Made by a program: the position numbers and the translations under genes
Notes under the pieces: generated by a model
What the model saw: only the letters and a program-made list of their open reading frames with translations
The model's database searches: none
Told to the model about the DNA's origin: nothing
Assembly (NCBI GenBank): GCA_020746995.1
Contig: JAGPXD010000002.1
Location: forward strand, 3,534,001 to 3,598,000
Direction of reading: 5' to 3'
Source: Plectosphaerella cucumerina
Lineage: Eukaryota; Ascomycota; Sordariomycetes; Glomerellales; Plectosphaerellaceae
DNA: 64,000 nucleotides
In this document: positions 32,593 to 43,723 of the stretch, piece by piece
How the letters are laid out: every line of letters begins with the position of its first letter
Numbering within the stretch: position 1 is the stretch's first letter

Positions 32593-34312
32593 CTACAGGC
32601 ACTGAGAGTACCAGTCGTTCGACTTGACGCAGGTGCTGCCGGCGGCGCACTGGGTCGGGCCGTTGTAGTTCAGGCCGCCGCACTGACCCCACTTGGGAAC
32701 GGTGCCAGTGGAGGGAGGAGGCGAGGCGGAGGTGCTGGCGGGGGGCGCGCGGCTGGTGGTGCTGCTGGAGGTCCTGACGGTGGAGGTGGACGTGGTCCTG
32801 ATGGTGGTGAGGGTGGTCGCCGAGGCGGGAGGGGGAGGGGTGCTTCCCGAGGCGTAGGTCGATCCGATGGGCCCGAACTTGATCGCGGAGAATATCACGG
32901 TAGCATCGCCCTGCTGGGAGATGGTGTCGGCGGGGACGCCGGACGAGGTAGAGCAGCTGCCGCGCTCGACACCGGGGCCGGAGGCATCGACGGGGAAGGT
33001 CGAGTCGAGCCAGAGCATCCTGGCGTAGAAGTCGTTCCAGAGCGACATGACGAGGACCATGGGCTTGGCGACGGCGTCGCTCATCTGGGGGAAGCCGCCG
33101 CGCTGCTGGAAGATGTTGGAATCGCCGAAAGCCGCCTTCTGGGCCGTGCAGAAGCCGGGAGTGAGCGAGTCACCGGGGTTGCCGGCGACGGTGGACTGGG
33201 AGTTGGCGATGACGTTGCCGTTCTGGACGTAGACGCGGCGGATCTCGGAGAGGCCGCCGTTGTTGAGGAACTGGGTCACGACGGTGAACTTCTGGGCCGT
33301 GTTGACCTTGAAGCCAGCACCCTCGCCGTAGAAGGTCTTGTCGCCCTGGCGGTACGAGTTGAAGTCGCAGCCATCGGGATCGCAGTCACCGGCGTAGCGG
33401 GTGGCCGAGTAGGTACCGCCGCAGGCATCGCCCTGGCACGAGTGGTAGGCGTTGTTCTGGCAAGGGTGGGGGGTGTAGGCGGTCGAGACCTTGTTGGCCT
33501 CTGTTGGGGGGTCAGTGAATGTCAAAAAGAGTCTCAGTGGCGAATGTCAACTCACCCCAGATGTCCATCTCAGCGCAGCAAGCGCCCAGGTTGCCGACGC
33601 CCGAGTTCGGGTCGCCAGTCGAGGGAGTCCAGCCGGCGACGTTGGCCTAGAGGTCACTTGTCAGATCATGTCTTTTGCCGCCAGAACCCCGGAAACTTAC
33701 AATGCCGTCAATGAACTTGAGGTCGCGAGGGCACTGGCTGTCGCAGTAACCCGTGCCGTACTTGGCACCAGCCTTGTTGGTCGCAAACTTGGACGCACCA
33801 CCATCGGCATCCATCGACACGAAGTACAGGGCGCCGTTGAGACCGCAGCCGACCTTGGAGACATCCACATCGAACGTGAATTCGTTACCGAGGAGGTTGA
33901 ACATCTGGTACTTCGTGTCCGACTCCATGAGGTAGACACGGCCGCCGACGTTGGTGCCGTACTGGTGCTTGGTGGCCAGCCTGAGGCTCAGGCTGTTGCC
34001 GCTGGTGGTGATGCCGTAGGTGCCGGCGTAGTCGGCGCCGTCAACGCAGCAGTTGGTCGCGCACGTCTTGCCATCGGTGCCGCAGGCCGCGGTCCAGTTG
34101 TTGCCGTCGTAGCAGTTGGTGGTGCCAGACACGGTGTGAGCCCAGCGCCAGTTGGAGTCGAGCACGACGGAGCCCTGGACGTTAGTGCAGCTGCCGGGAG
34201 CCGTGCACTTCTGCCAGGTCAGAGGGGGGTGGACCTCGGGGGTCGAGGTACAGGCCTGCTGGGCGCGGGCGGCGGCCACGAAGGCGAGGAGGAGGCTGAA
34301 GTTGGTCAACAT
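32593..34312 (-). CDS. GH7 cellobiohydrolase with C-terminal CBM1
   Basis: The three exons are 33701-34312, 33556-33646 and 32593-33500 (introns 54 and 55 nt), giving 536 aa. The signal peptide is MLTNFSLLLAFVAAARA, then the mature start QQACTSTPEVHPPLTWQKC. The catalytic motif EMDIWE (nucleophile Glu, Asp, acid/base Glu) is split by the second intron inside the last Glu codon. The Cys-rich GH7 core continues with TYSATRYAGDCDPDGCDFN, VLVMSLWNDFYARMLWLDS and GDATVIFSAIKFGPIGST. A Thr/Ser/Pro linker and a fungal cellulose-binding module (WGQCGGLNYNGPTQC...YSQCL) end the protein. It releases cellobiose from cellulose chain ends outside the cell. A clear TATA box lies 101 bp upstream. Confidence 0.96.
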
Positions 34313-36269
34313 GGTGGCGAGTCTGAGGGATTGTCGGTACCGGGAAGGGGCAGTGAAGGAGATGATGCGATGAGGAGGAAGAAGTCGTGACTGGAGAGAA
34401 GGTGAGCAGGACCTTTTATATCAGGTCCATCGCCCTCGTGGCGGCTTTGCGGATCTGGATGCGACGGCGGATGGTCTCCCGCAACCTCCGAGCTCGTCCT
34501 CAGATCGACCGGAGGCCATCACGAGCCTTGACATGCTCAGGGTAGGGTGCCGTGGGGAAGACGGGCCGCTTTGGGCCAGCTTCAATCAAAAATGTTGATT
34601 AAGGACACCCAGGAGCGGCACGCTCCATGATTCAAGACGGATTAGCTGCCGGGGGGCGAGGGCGTGAGCATGGACCGGACCAGAGCCGCCCACGGGGACC
34701 CGCGAGGAGCTGTTGCGCCGCGGCTGGCCATGGGGCGACGTCGACGAGGCCCATATGACCTGTGCAACCAAGCCAGGGGCGTCTCCTGTGCCTGATGGAC
34801 TTCAGCGAACTGAAGCGCCGCCAGTCCCGTGTGGGGGATCAGCCGGGGTTGGTCGAGGGGGTACAGCCTGCCGGCCGTCGTGTGCCTGGTGTGCCGCCCT
34901 AGCCGAGTCGGCCTATCGTGAGTCTCGACCTGCCCTGAAGCGGACGGTTGCGCTCCGTTGATCGTTCAAAGGGCCCTTTGGAAGAAATGGGCTTTCCGGC
35001 AGACTCTGCCATTGACGCGGCTTTGCGGGCGCGGGTTCCTCAAGGCTGCCCGGCTGCCGAAGGTTGCGCTCGTTGAGGTAGCATCAGAGGGGGAGATGGG
35101 ATTTGCAGGCGAGGAAGATTCACCGACAGCCGAGCCCCCAGTCAAGCCACGCATCCGTCCGCTCGGTATCGCAGGCCCTCGTAGACTAGGAACACAGCAT
35201 TTATCGACCATTGACGTTTATAACGTCGCTCGCTCGTCGATGCCAAGACGCAGCCAAGCCTGCCACTTCAGAAGAGCCTCCATCGCCAAGTCGGGAGGAG
35301 GTCTTGGCCGGCGGTCTTGGCAATATCGCAAAGATCGATCCGTTTGCCGACAGGTTCGCTTCATCAGAATGGAAGGAGGGGGTGCGCGGTCCGTCGAGGC
35401 GAGAGTGTGGGGAAAAGGGGGGAAGGGGGAAAGGGGCCCGTCTTGCATTTCCAGGTACGGAGCGGAGGGAGATCTCGGAGGGGGCCGAGTTGGTCGTGGC
35501 AATGTGACCTTCCGGGGATGCCAGGGGGGCGCATGTGCCGCTGGTCTGGCCTGTTGCAGACTAGGTACGGTCCTCGGAGAATGTCTCTGCTTCGCGAGTA
35601 CGACTTGTCAATTTAGCCGGAGGGCGTCGGTTGTCGGCCAAGACGCCTGGTGTCGAAGCCAAGTTTGACTGCATCATGAGGCGAAAGAATAGCCCCCGAG
35701 GATATGAGTGACGCGGCTGATGATCATGGGAATCACTGCTCGGCGCCTCATATCCTCAAATGAGCCTGCCATCAATTCAGCTATCGTCTGCCCAGCTGCC
35801 CGTCATGGGCCGAGGCGCGGAGCTTCACTCACCAAGGTCCGAGGTTTTGCGTCCCCAAAGAGGCATCGTGGCTGTCCGGGGTGGTATCGGAGGGGTTAGC
35901 ATCGGCGCGTCCGTCATCTGGACGACACGACCTGACATGCACGCGCACGCACGGCACCCGGGGCTGGGATAGATCAGCTTGCTGCGACCTGTGTAGTACT
36001 CCGTACAAATCGCCGCACGCGACCCCAAATCATCGCTCAAGTCCCTTTCCCTCCAGGGGGTATCTGCACATGTACACCCCCATGACCTGGGCGGGAACAG
36101 CCCAGCCCCCAACCAAAACGCCTGCCAGCCTGACACTAAGCAAGCATCCGTGGCCCTCATACCACAGACGGCCGGCTCCCATTACTCCTCGATCCTCGTC
36201 GTCTTCTTGTTCCATCCGTACGATGATGGGACCCCTTGATGCTCGGGGACGCCTGCCGGATCGCCTGCA
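34313..36269. other. 1.96-kb intergenic region upstream of GH7
   Basis: This is upstream DNA of the cellulase plus the 3' flank of the SNF5-like gene. Short open frames on both strands carry no recognisable domain. No repeats or RNA genes were seen. Confidence 0.5.
34413..34420 (-). promoter_or_regulatory. TATA box of GH7 gene
   Basis: TATAAAAG on the minus strand, about 100 bp before the start codon, is a strong core promoter as expected for a highly inducible cellulase. Confidence 0.7.
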
Positions 36270-38420
36270 CTACCCGAGTCTAGTAAAGTTGTGCATGTAT
36301 CTGCTCACGCCTGGCAGTCGGCCGTCTCTCTCGTAAAGCAGACCGCAGTTGTTGCAGAGCGACTGTAGGGAAGTGTCAGCGATTGCCTCTAGAAGTGTAT
36401 GTCGCACCATCTTTGGACTCACCTTGGGGCCAGCCGGGCCGTCCCTCACTGCCCACACGCTCGTGCCCGGCATCAGGCAGTGGAGGCACTTCCAGCCAAT
36501 CCTCTCCTGGTCGGTGAGCGCGCCCGCACCTCCACCACCGCCGCCGTATCCTAGGCCCACGTCTGGAGTTCCGCGACCGCCAGGCGTACCGGCGCGCAGT
36601 GGGCTCAGACTGCGGAATCGCTTCTTCTTCTTCGACCTCTCGCCACGGCCCATGCGTTCCTCCTCTGCCTCGACGACGCTGCCGAAGCCTGAGAACGGCA
36701 CGCCGCCGATGAGGCCGGTCGTCGAGCTGAACCGTGATGTCTCACGACGGAGCCTGCGGATCTGCCTCTCACGGTCGCCTTCCCTCTTCTCCATCTCCTC
36801 TTTGCTCAGCGTCTCCACCTTGGGCTCCCATTCCTCAGCGAGATGTTCCGGGTCGTACCGCCATCCAGCCTCGGCGCCGTGGGCGGCATCGTTGGCAAGT
36901 TCGGTCTGGGCGTTCCAGCCACCGACAAGTCCGCCGGCCTCGCAGGCCTCCTTCTTCAGACGCAGGACCGCCTCGTAGATGGCATGCGTCATGGCAGGGA
37001 CCCACTCGCCGGCCAGACCAAGGTCAGCACATGTCTGTTTCGCAAAGGCCTCGGCCGTGCCGGGAGGATGAAGGAGCGACCACTCGAATTTGTCGGTGTA
37101 GAGGGTGGAGGCGAGGTTGATATTGAGGTTGACAATGCAGCGGTATGTGTCGTCCGGGTTGTAATCGTCCGAGTCGGGCGTAATGGCGGACGCTTCGGCA
37201 GTCACGTCGGGTGCTGAAGTAACGTTCTTGAGCTTCGAGGGCGTCGCGACGCCGCCGTTCTGGAGCGGCGTATCCGCCCGACTAATGATTTGCGACACGG
37301 GCACGGGCGTATCGTCCCTGCTCGGGCCCACGGGCTTGGGCGATGACGCTCCGTTCTGCTGTGGTTGCTGCTGGGAGTGGAACAGGGGATGCAGAGCGAC
37401 ACCGGCGTATTCTTCCAGCTGGGTGCGGATCTGCTTGCTGATCTCGGCAATCATGTAGTTCTTGTTCGGAAGGTCGAGCTCTTGGACCAGGCGCACCGCG
37501 AAAAAGTCTGTCGTGACCACAGTCTCGTGTAGGTTCCAGAGAAAGATATCGCGCAGTCGGTAGGGCAGGGTCTGCTCCCCTTGTTGGAATTGAGGCAGCA
37601 TGGGGTCGGCGTCTTCGGGTCGGGGCCATTGGGGCATCGGGGTGAAGGAGGGAATGTCGATGTCGATTCGGATTGGAATAAGGGTCACTGGGAGCTGTGC
37701 TTGTGCTGCGCTTTGCTGGTCGTTCCTCCAGTACCTGCCCGGCGTCATCCAGTGTCTGTTGATGCCCGGCACATCGACAGGCTGCGCCGTCTCCTTGCCG
37801 ACCTTGTCGGACAGGTCCTGGATGTTTGCCGTCGTATCTTCTTTCCGCACGCTCCTGAGCCCCGTGTGGCGTCTCCGAGAGCTGTCATCGTCATCATCGA
37901 TGTCGTCGTAGCCGTCCTCGGCGTAGTTGATGATGGTCGTGCCGCGCTTGGTGACGCGCGAGACGGGGCCTGTCGGAGCTGTCGGCAGAACTGGGGTGAT
38001 AAGGGAGTTGTGGTACATGCGCAGGCGAGGCGCATAGGACGACTGCATCGCCTGGGGTTTCGAACGAGTGTCCATCTTGCTGAGGATGTGCGCCGATGGG
38101 CTCAGCGCATGCCGGATGGATGGTCGGTTGGCGCGGGTCGAGGAGGCGGCCGGCACTCGATGCGCGTCGCCTCGTGTCGCGTGCCTGCGAATCAGAAGAG
38201 TTGGGTCGCCTTGGTCGAATTGATCGTCGAGTGAAGCCGCAGTAGCGAGTCCTGATGATGCGAGGGTCGAGGGCGTCGTGAAGCTCTCGGGAGCTGAATC
38301 GCGATTGCAGGTGGATTCGCGTGCATCTGTGTTGGGAAGCGCGTCGGAAAATCTGACAGCGTTGCACATCGCACCCGACCAACCCGCTTCTGGAACTGGC
38401 GTCGGTGAGAGCTGGTCCAC
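36270..38420 (-). CDS. SNF5/SMARCB1-family chromatin remodelling subunit with GATA-like zinc finger
   Basis: The two exons are 36423-38420 and 36270-36362, giving 696 aa. RLRMYHNSLITPVLPTAPTG and KRGTTIINYAEDGYDD match the N-terminal region of fungal Snf5/Sfh1 proteins. The SNF5 domain begins near residue 215 (WMTPGRYWRN), with QLPVTLIPIRIDID, LPYRLRDIFLWNLHETVVT and, later, DKFEWSLLHP. A C-terminal GATA-like finger has Cys at 645, 648, 669 and 672 (CLHC-x20-CNNCG), followed by LLYERDGRLP. It is a core subunit of a SWI/SNF- or RSC-type complex in the nucleus. The 60-nt intron lies between the two Cys pairs and has no in-frame stop, so retention would add 20 residues inside the finger. The start Met is uncertain; conserved sequence begins only near residue 120. 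Confidence 0.9.
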   Translation of the reverse strand: MDQLSPTPVPEAGWSGAMCNAVRFSDALPNTDARESTCNRDSAPESFTTPSTLASSGLATAASLDDQFDQGDPTLLIRRHATRGDAHRVPAASSTRANRPSIRHALSPSAHILSKMDTRSKPQAMQSSYAPRLRMYHNSLITPVLPTAPTGPVSRVTKRGTTIINYAEDGYDDIDDDDDSSRRRHTGLRSVRKEDTTANIQDLSDKVGKETAQPVDVPGINRHWMTPGRYWRNDQQSAAQAQLPVTLIPIRIDIDIPSFTPMPQWPRPEDADPMLPQFQQGEQTLPYRLRDIFLWNLHETVVTTDFFAVRLVQELDLPNKNYMIAEISKQIRTQLEEYAGVALHPLFHSQQQPQQNGASSPKPVGPSRDDTPVPVSQIISRADTPLQNGGVATPSKLKNVTSAPDVTAEASAITPDSDDYNPDDTYRCIVNLNINLASTLYTDKFEWSLLHPPGTAEAFAKQTCADLGLAGEWVPAMTHAIYEAVLRLKKEACEAGGLVGGWNAQTELANDAAHGAEAGWRYDPEHLAEEWEPKVETLSKEEMEKREGDRERQIRRLRRETSRFSSTTGLIGGVPFSGFGSVVEAEEERMGRGERSKKKKRFRSLSPLRAGTPGGRGTPDVGLGYGGGGGGAGALTDQERIGWKCLHCLMPGTSVWAVRDGPAGPKVSPKMVRHTLLEAIADTSLQSLCNNCGLLYERDGRLPGVSRYMHNFTRLG

Positions 38421-38554
38421 GCTCGGTCAAGCACCAGCGCACAGACCTTCGGTCAATTGACCGAACTTCAGCCTCACCGAGCTACCCCTGAATCCACTTG
38501 ACGACTCGTCACCTCCCAGCCCAGATCGAGTTCTTCACGTATGGGCAGAAGTCA

Positions 38555-39217
38555 AGACAGAGGCCTGAATTTCGTCTGCAGATGCTGATAGCATTTGTAG
38601 GATAGGCTACATGGTGTTTTGAGAGGTTGAACTTGGTTGTCAGCCGACAGCAAGACGTGACTGGGGATCGAGACTCGGCATGCCAAATGACGAGTCACCA
38701 GCATTGGGAGAAGCGATGCACAACATTCGTCGACAAATGCTGGCAGTCGCATCAAGGATCTGACGAAGTTGAAGTATGTTACAATATCTGAAATCTGGCG
38801 TTCAATTACTGATTTGGTTTCTTCGTACTGCTGCTTGATGACAATGGGTGATGGTAAATCGAAATCCGGCAAGATACTCTGTTAACAATATCGATTGCCT
38901 GCTCCAGGGAAACGTAGCCTCCAACTACAGAAACAACAGAATCTACCTCCAGCTTGAAATCAATTTGATATCTGGTTGAAAAGAAGACTACTTGTGCTGC
39001 GGAATCCAAACAGCATCGGATCTCGCCAATGCATTTTGTCTGGGTGGTGATGCCGGACTGCAAGACACCTGCAGCGTCTCCAGCTGTTCCCGGCCCCTCC
39101 TATGAGCCAATCGGACAGCCTCTCGGTGTTCGTTAAGGACGACTCGCACTTTGAAGCTGCTGTACTTCTGGCTGCTCCACAACCTTCCACTCCTTCCCTG
39201 ATCCTTCCAAGGATCAC
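38555..39217 (-). pseudogene. Possible decayed gene, family unknown
   Basis: Three minus-strand segments in different frames read like protein: HREAVRLAHRRGREQLETLQ (about 39060-39120), YVSLEQAIDIVNRVS (about 38880-38920) and QQYEETKSVIERQISDIVTY (about 38760-38835). The last two are joined by a frame change near 38880, where AACAG could act as an acceptor. I cannot build a gene with canonical introns, and the base composition is AT-richer than its neighbours. It may be a decayed gene or a real one with splice sites I have missed. Confidence 0.3.
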
Positions 39218-40275
39218 AGATGGAAGGAACAGGTCACGATGGCGCTAGTGAGGGTCCACAGAGAAGGGGACGCCGTGCGGTCACTCGCTGCAACAGCTCC
39301 GGCAGCCCCGGGCCACCCAGTGTACCCGGTCGTGCACCCTGTGGGCACACCTGCCACCGCTTTTGCCCAGACATGCCAGAGACGGAAGGAACACCGTGCG
39401 GTGCTCGCTGTTGCGCACGGCCCTGTCGATTTGGTGCGAGCAAGGCTCCAGAGGCCAAGTAGAGCCACTATGGCCTTCAATCTTCCTCCAAGGACAATGA
39501 GAGAATCACTTCAACCACGGGCTCATTCTTGGTGATTTTCATGTCTTTCAATTGATCGTAGAGTCTTCTTTCGGCGGTGATGTCTGCTAGAGGTGAAATC
39601 ATCCTGTGCTGGGAAGACAGCCAAACTCGCACAGTGGGACTGAACCCCTCTTCTTCCGCCCGTTCCTCAAGCTCCTGCCTTCTGTCGCTTCCCTGAGAAC
39701 GTCTTCACGGCTGAGGAAGGAGCAGATGATTCTCTGGCCACTCAGAGAGAAGCTGTGAGGCGCTAGCCGTCTCGGCCCTGACGCCAGGCCAGAGTGGTGA
39801 CCCCGATGGGCTGATGGCAGTCGAGGGAGGCAACACCGCTCCTGCCCTCTTGTCGATGCCTCCTCTTGATGCCAAGACGAGCGGAAAACACAAGCTCACG
39901 CTGGGGAGAGATTCTGGCTTAGCTCTTGAAAATGTTTGCAGATATCGGCCATGGCGGTGCCAGTGGCCTTCAGCTTTGGCCTGGGACACCTGCCAGCCCA
40001 TTTTGCTTGGAACCAGGTTCTTTCCTGCCGTGAGAAGTCCGTGATCACGCTCTTGCTTCCCATGTAGATCTGATACGGCAGCTGTAAGCGAGGTGGTATG
40101 GGTTGGGCCGGCTGGACTGGCCACCTGCCCCCCTTTTCGCTCCTGCCAGGCTGAGCCCCTGCCCCAGATATCGTTCTTGCCCCCAGAGCGCTTGAATATC
40201 TGCTCCTGCCGTCGAGAAGCTTTGCGGTTCTGCTGAGAAGGAGCCTCATCGCATCAGCTAGTTCCCAGCCAGCCC

Positions 40276-40283
40276 TATAAATA
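40276..40283 (+). promoter_or_regulatory. TATA box of CAP-DPBB gene
   Basis: TATAAATA lies 163 bp upstream of the start codon and is followed by a C/T-rich stretch and a short CA repeat that resemble a fungal 5' leader. Confidence 0.65.
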
Positions 40284-40445
40284 CCGCCGCCCCCCTCGCC
40301 GTTCCTTGACCTTTCCCTCTTCTTCCACACCATCAACCATCTTCGTCTTCACGAACCGCTCAAACAACGCTTCCCAAGCCCTCACAGCTCCCTTTCTTCA
40401 TACCAGAACAACCACACACACACCAACCCCCTTTCATCGTTCAAG

Positions 40446-41472
40446 ATGCGTTCCACTACCATCATCGGTTCCAGCCTTGCCAGCGCCATTGGCGCCCAGG
40501 CCGCTTCTGCCCAGGTCCCCTCGGACGTCGAGACTGCCATCGGTCTCGTCAACCAGCACCGATCTGCCCATGCCGTTGCTCCCCTTACCTGGAACGACAA
40601 CCTCGCCAACGCCGCTGCCACCTGGGCAGCCCACCTCAAGGCCATCGATCAGCCCGTCCATGCCACCGAGGCTCAGCGTCCTGGCCAGGGCGAGGTCATT
40701 GCCCACTTCACCTCTTCCGTCGGCAACATGGCCCCTCCCTTCACCTCCGCTGTCAACAAGTGGCTTGCCGGCGGTGCCAGCTACCCTGCTGGAGGCGTCA
40801 TCACCGATGGCTCCGAGGCCTGGACCCACTGGTGTAAGTTGTTCCTCTTTGCCTGCCCCTTCTCTCTCACTCGGGTGTCTCTCGGCTTGCCTTCATTTTC
40901 ATTTTGCTGACCTCTTCTTTCTCCCTGCAGCCCAGCTCATGTGGTCCACCAGCACCGAGATTGGCTGCGGCGCCGCTCAGGTCAACAAGGGCACCGAGAC
41001 CAAGGTCTTCGTTGTCTGCCGCCTCACTCCCGAGGGCAACATGTGAGTTTTCCCTTCTCCCCTTCTTCCCCATCCCTCCATCATTGCTTTGGCTGACATT
41101 TCTTTCTGCAGCTTCGGCCAGAGCCCCTTCCCCAACAACGCCGTTCTCGCCCGCCAGGACATGTCTCCCGGTCCCTTCAACGGCGACATCACTCACTTCA
41201 CCCCTGGCGTCGGTGCCTGCGGTGAAGATGACACTGGCGCCGGTGGCATCCTCGCTCTCTCGCACCTGAAGATGGGTCCCCGCTCCAACGACAACCCTCT
41301 CTGCAACCGTCACGTCAAGCTCGAGGCCAATGGCAAGGTCGCCTACGCCACTGTCCGCGACAAGTGCATGGGCTGCAAGATTGGCGACGTCGACGTTTCC
41401 GAGGACGTCTTCATCGCCCTCCACAACGACCTCGGCATTGGTCGCGCCCCTGTCACCTGGACTCTTGTCTAA
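40446..41472 (+). CDS. Secreted CAP/PR-1 protein fused to expansin-like double-psi beta-barrel
   Basis: The three exons are 40446-40833, 40931-41042 and 41112-41472 (introns 97 and 69 nt), giving 286 aa. A signal peptide (MRSTTIIGSSLASAIGAQAA) leads to a CAP/SCP domain at about 27-175. Its motifs are LVNQHRSAHAVAPLTWNDNL, ATWAAHL, THWSQLMWSTSTEIGCGAAQ and FVVCRLTPEGN. About 20 residues later a DPBB module of the RlpA/expansin type starts: GDITHFTPGVGACGEDDTG, LALSHLKMG, NPLCNRHVKL, YATVRDKCMGCKIGDVDVS and APVTWTLV at the end. The end of CAP and the entire DPBB are in exon 3, so the fusion does not depend on a splice call. CAP domains bind sterols and lipids; DPBB modules bind or loosen wall glycans. 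The combined role is unknown. Confidence 0.92.
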
Positions 41473-41991
41473 GGTTTCACATCCGGGCATGCAATGGATC
41501 AGGTCTGGGATTTCCGGGGTCTGACACTCTTGCGCAAATGCGAATCGTGGGCTGCTCCAGCAACATCTTTTGGGCCCAAGTGGCATGGCAGTTGATTTGG
41601 AGGACGAGAGAGTTCACACATGGTTTAGCTATCGAGTTTAAGAGCAGCTTTAGTTAGTTCCGCAGGCAGAATTCACAGCAGTTTTTGCCATTCTTTGTCC
41701 CTTTGACATCTTTTGTGACATTTCTGGCGACATCTTCTTGTTGCCTTTGGAGGGAATTTACGTGCACTACACTTCCAATCAACTGCTCGGCTTCCGGGTC
41801 CAAACTATTTCAAAATCGTGACGCGTGAGTGTTGGTAGTTTGGAGCTGACATGCTCTGCTGTTCACGGTGGCTGGCATGGCTTGACGCAGCCTCCGCGGG
41901 ACTACGACATCAAAGATCTTTCACTTGGCTGGTGGCAGCGCATGATGTAGATAACATTGAGTACATTTCGAAGCTTTCCTAATGCTCGTAT
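41473..41991. other. Convergent intergenic region
   Basis: This is 519 bp between the stop codons of the CAP-DPBB and MFS genes. There are no recognisable features beyond AT-rich 3' flanks. Confidence 0.5.
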
Positions 41992-43723
41992 TCAACGCTT
42001 CAGGTTGCTCTTTTTCACCTGCCACCCTCCAGTCCAGCCCAGCCATCCAGTCTCGTTGGGACCTCTGGCAACTGCTGCTACCAGGGACAATCCTACAAAG
42101 GCAACTGCACATGCCGAAGTCAGAAACGACAGAAAGATGGATGGAGGAAGTATTGGACTCACTGCTTGCTCCTCCGCTGTAGAGCCATCCGCCTTGGGCG
42201 TACAACCTGTTCCCGACCGCTGTTCCGGTGAGCTGGCCGCAGAAGGCAGCAACCATGTATGCCGTGTTGACTCTGTTTGTAGCTTTGGGGTCGATGGTGT
42301 AGATGGCAGCTCTGTTGGAGATCTGGGTCATTTGAATGCCGGCTAGAAGAAAGGGTCAGCAAGTGCCTCGGTGCCTCTGGGGGAAGCATTGAAAGCCCTG
42401 GAAGAGGCAACGCCCGGAGAACTTACTATCTGCCAGGACTGCCTGGATCGCAGGACCGGCAACTGTGTGTGTGCCCGTGAAGGTGCCAATAACAACACCT
42501 GTTGTTGTGCAGATTTGTCCGAAAATGCCGGAGACCAGAGGAACCACACGATCGACGACGTATCTGCCGTACATGGGGCCTCCGACAATACCGACCAGTC
42601 CAATGAGCGAGAACAGCCCAATGAACAGGGAGTCCAGCTCGTAGGGTGGCGACGACAGCAGAAAGCTGAGGGTTGTCCAGAAAGAGGTGAATACGGCGCT
42701 GCAGAGGAAGGCGATGACACAGGCCTGGACCAGCAGCGGCTCGGTGAAGATGAGCTTGACAATGCTCCACATGACGCGGAAATAGTTGATACCCTCAGGG
42801 TTCTTCGACGGGTAGTCGGGCATGTAGGACCAGAGCAAGATGACGAGAAGGTTCTGGGCGCCGAAGGACAGCCAGTATATGTTCCTCCAGTCGGTGAAGT
42901 TTGCGACGATGCCGGAGAGAAGTCGCGCAACCAGCATGCCGAGCATGAGGCCGGAAACGATGATGGAGAGGGCGGTACCTCGTCGGGCGGGCTCTGCAAT
43001 GTCCCCGACCAGCGGGAGGAACAGCTGGGGGCTGATCGTGGTGAAACCAGTGAGGAAGGATAGAGCTGAGAAGACATGGAATGATGATGTGACACAGAGG
43101 CCAAGCCACTAGACCTGTCAGTATCTGCTGTGGAACGCCGGGAAGCAGGGGGTGAGCTTACAAGCATAGCTGTCACGAAGATCATGCCGATGATGAATGG
43201 TCGCCTTTGGACGGTGTCGCCGAGGGGGCAGATGAATAGCAGGCCGCCAGCGTAGCCTGCTTGCATGAGAGTGGCCACGGAGGAGGCTCGCTCGAAGCTG
43301 ACATCAAATGTCACGGCCATCTTATTCAGAATGGGCTGGTTATAATACAGGTTGGCCACAGTAACAGTGGAGGACTGTCAATGTCAGTAGGAAACTGGCC
43401 AGGGGATTGAAACCACATACGATTGCGTACAGCAAGTTCAGCCAGTAGCCGAAGGCTGGGGGGTTGTCGGGATCGTAGCGCAGTCTCTTTGGCGTCCATA
43501 TTATCAAGGATATGATCTTCTGGAAAGCTGATGGCCTTGTGGTGTTGGCTTCCTGCTCCGTAATGGAGGACTGGTCTGCGTCTGTGGATGAGGCTGTGGG
43601 TTCTTGCAACTCGAGGTCTTCTTTGGTGTCACCCAAAGGAGGCAATGAGCTGGGGGCCGGCGCCACAGGATCGAGGTGGCTGTCGCCTGGGCTTTGAGAC
43701 ACCCCGGTAGGTTTGTCGACCAT
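41992..43723 (-). CDS. MFS transporter (12-TM)
   Basis: The five exons are 43421-43723, 43162-43374, 42427-43108, 42163-42342 and 41992-42104 (introns 46-84 nt), giving 496 aa. About 70 hydrophilic residues precede TM1. Signatures are VTVANLYYNQPIL, ATLMQAGYAGGLLFICPLGD (motif A region, DTVQRRP), a TM4-5 block SIIVSGLMLGMLVARLLSG, and a C-terminal block NRVNTAYMVAAFCGQLTGTA. This layout is shared with bacterial-type MFS members common in fungi. The substrate is unknown. The tail after the last helix is short and basic (KKSNLKR). Confidence 0.88.

Larger units (their letters stand above)
38421..40445. other. 2.0-kb intergenic region with a degraded-looking locus
   Basis: The proximal part (38555-39217) holds broken coding-like frames on the minus strand (see separate entry). 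The segment 39218-40260 has only short low-complexity ORFs. The CAP-DPBB promoter and C/T- and CA-rich leader occupy 40260-40445. Confidence 0.45.

Noticed and set aside
32479..33714. 411-codon open frame on the plus strand
   Set aside because: Antisense to the GH7 gene and running across its introns; composition is Gly/Arg/Glu low complexity.
39217..39480. Small minus-strand ORF with hydrophobic start (MKAIVALLGLWSLA), possible secreted effector
   Set aside because: Overlapping frames on both strands are equally open, Cys are few and irregular, and there is no promoter or intron support.
40867..41586. 239-codon minus-strand frame over the CAP-DPBB gene
   Set aside because: Antisense to a gene with signal peptide, two canonical introns and two recognisable domains.
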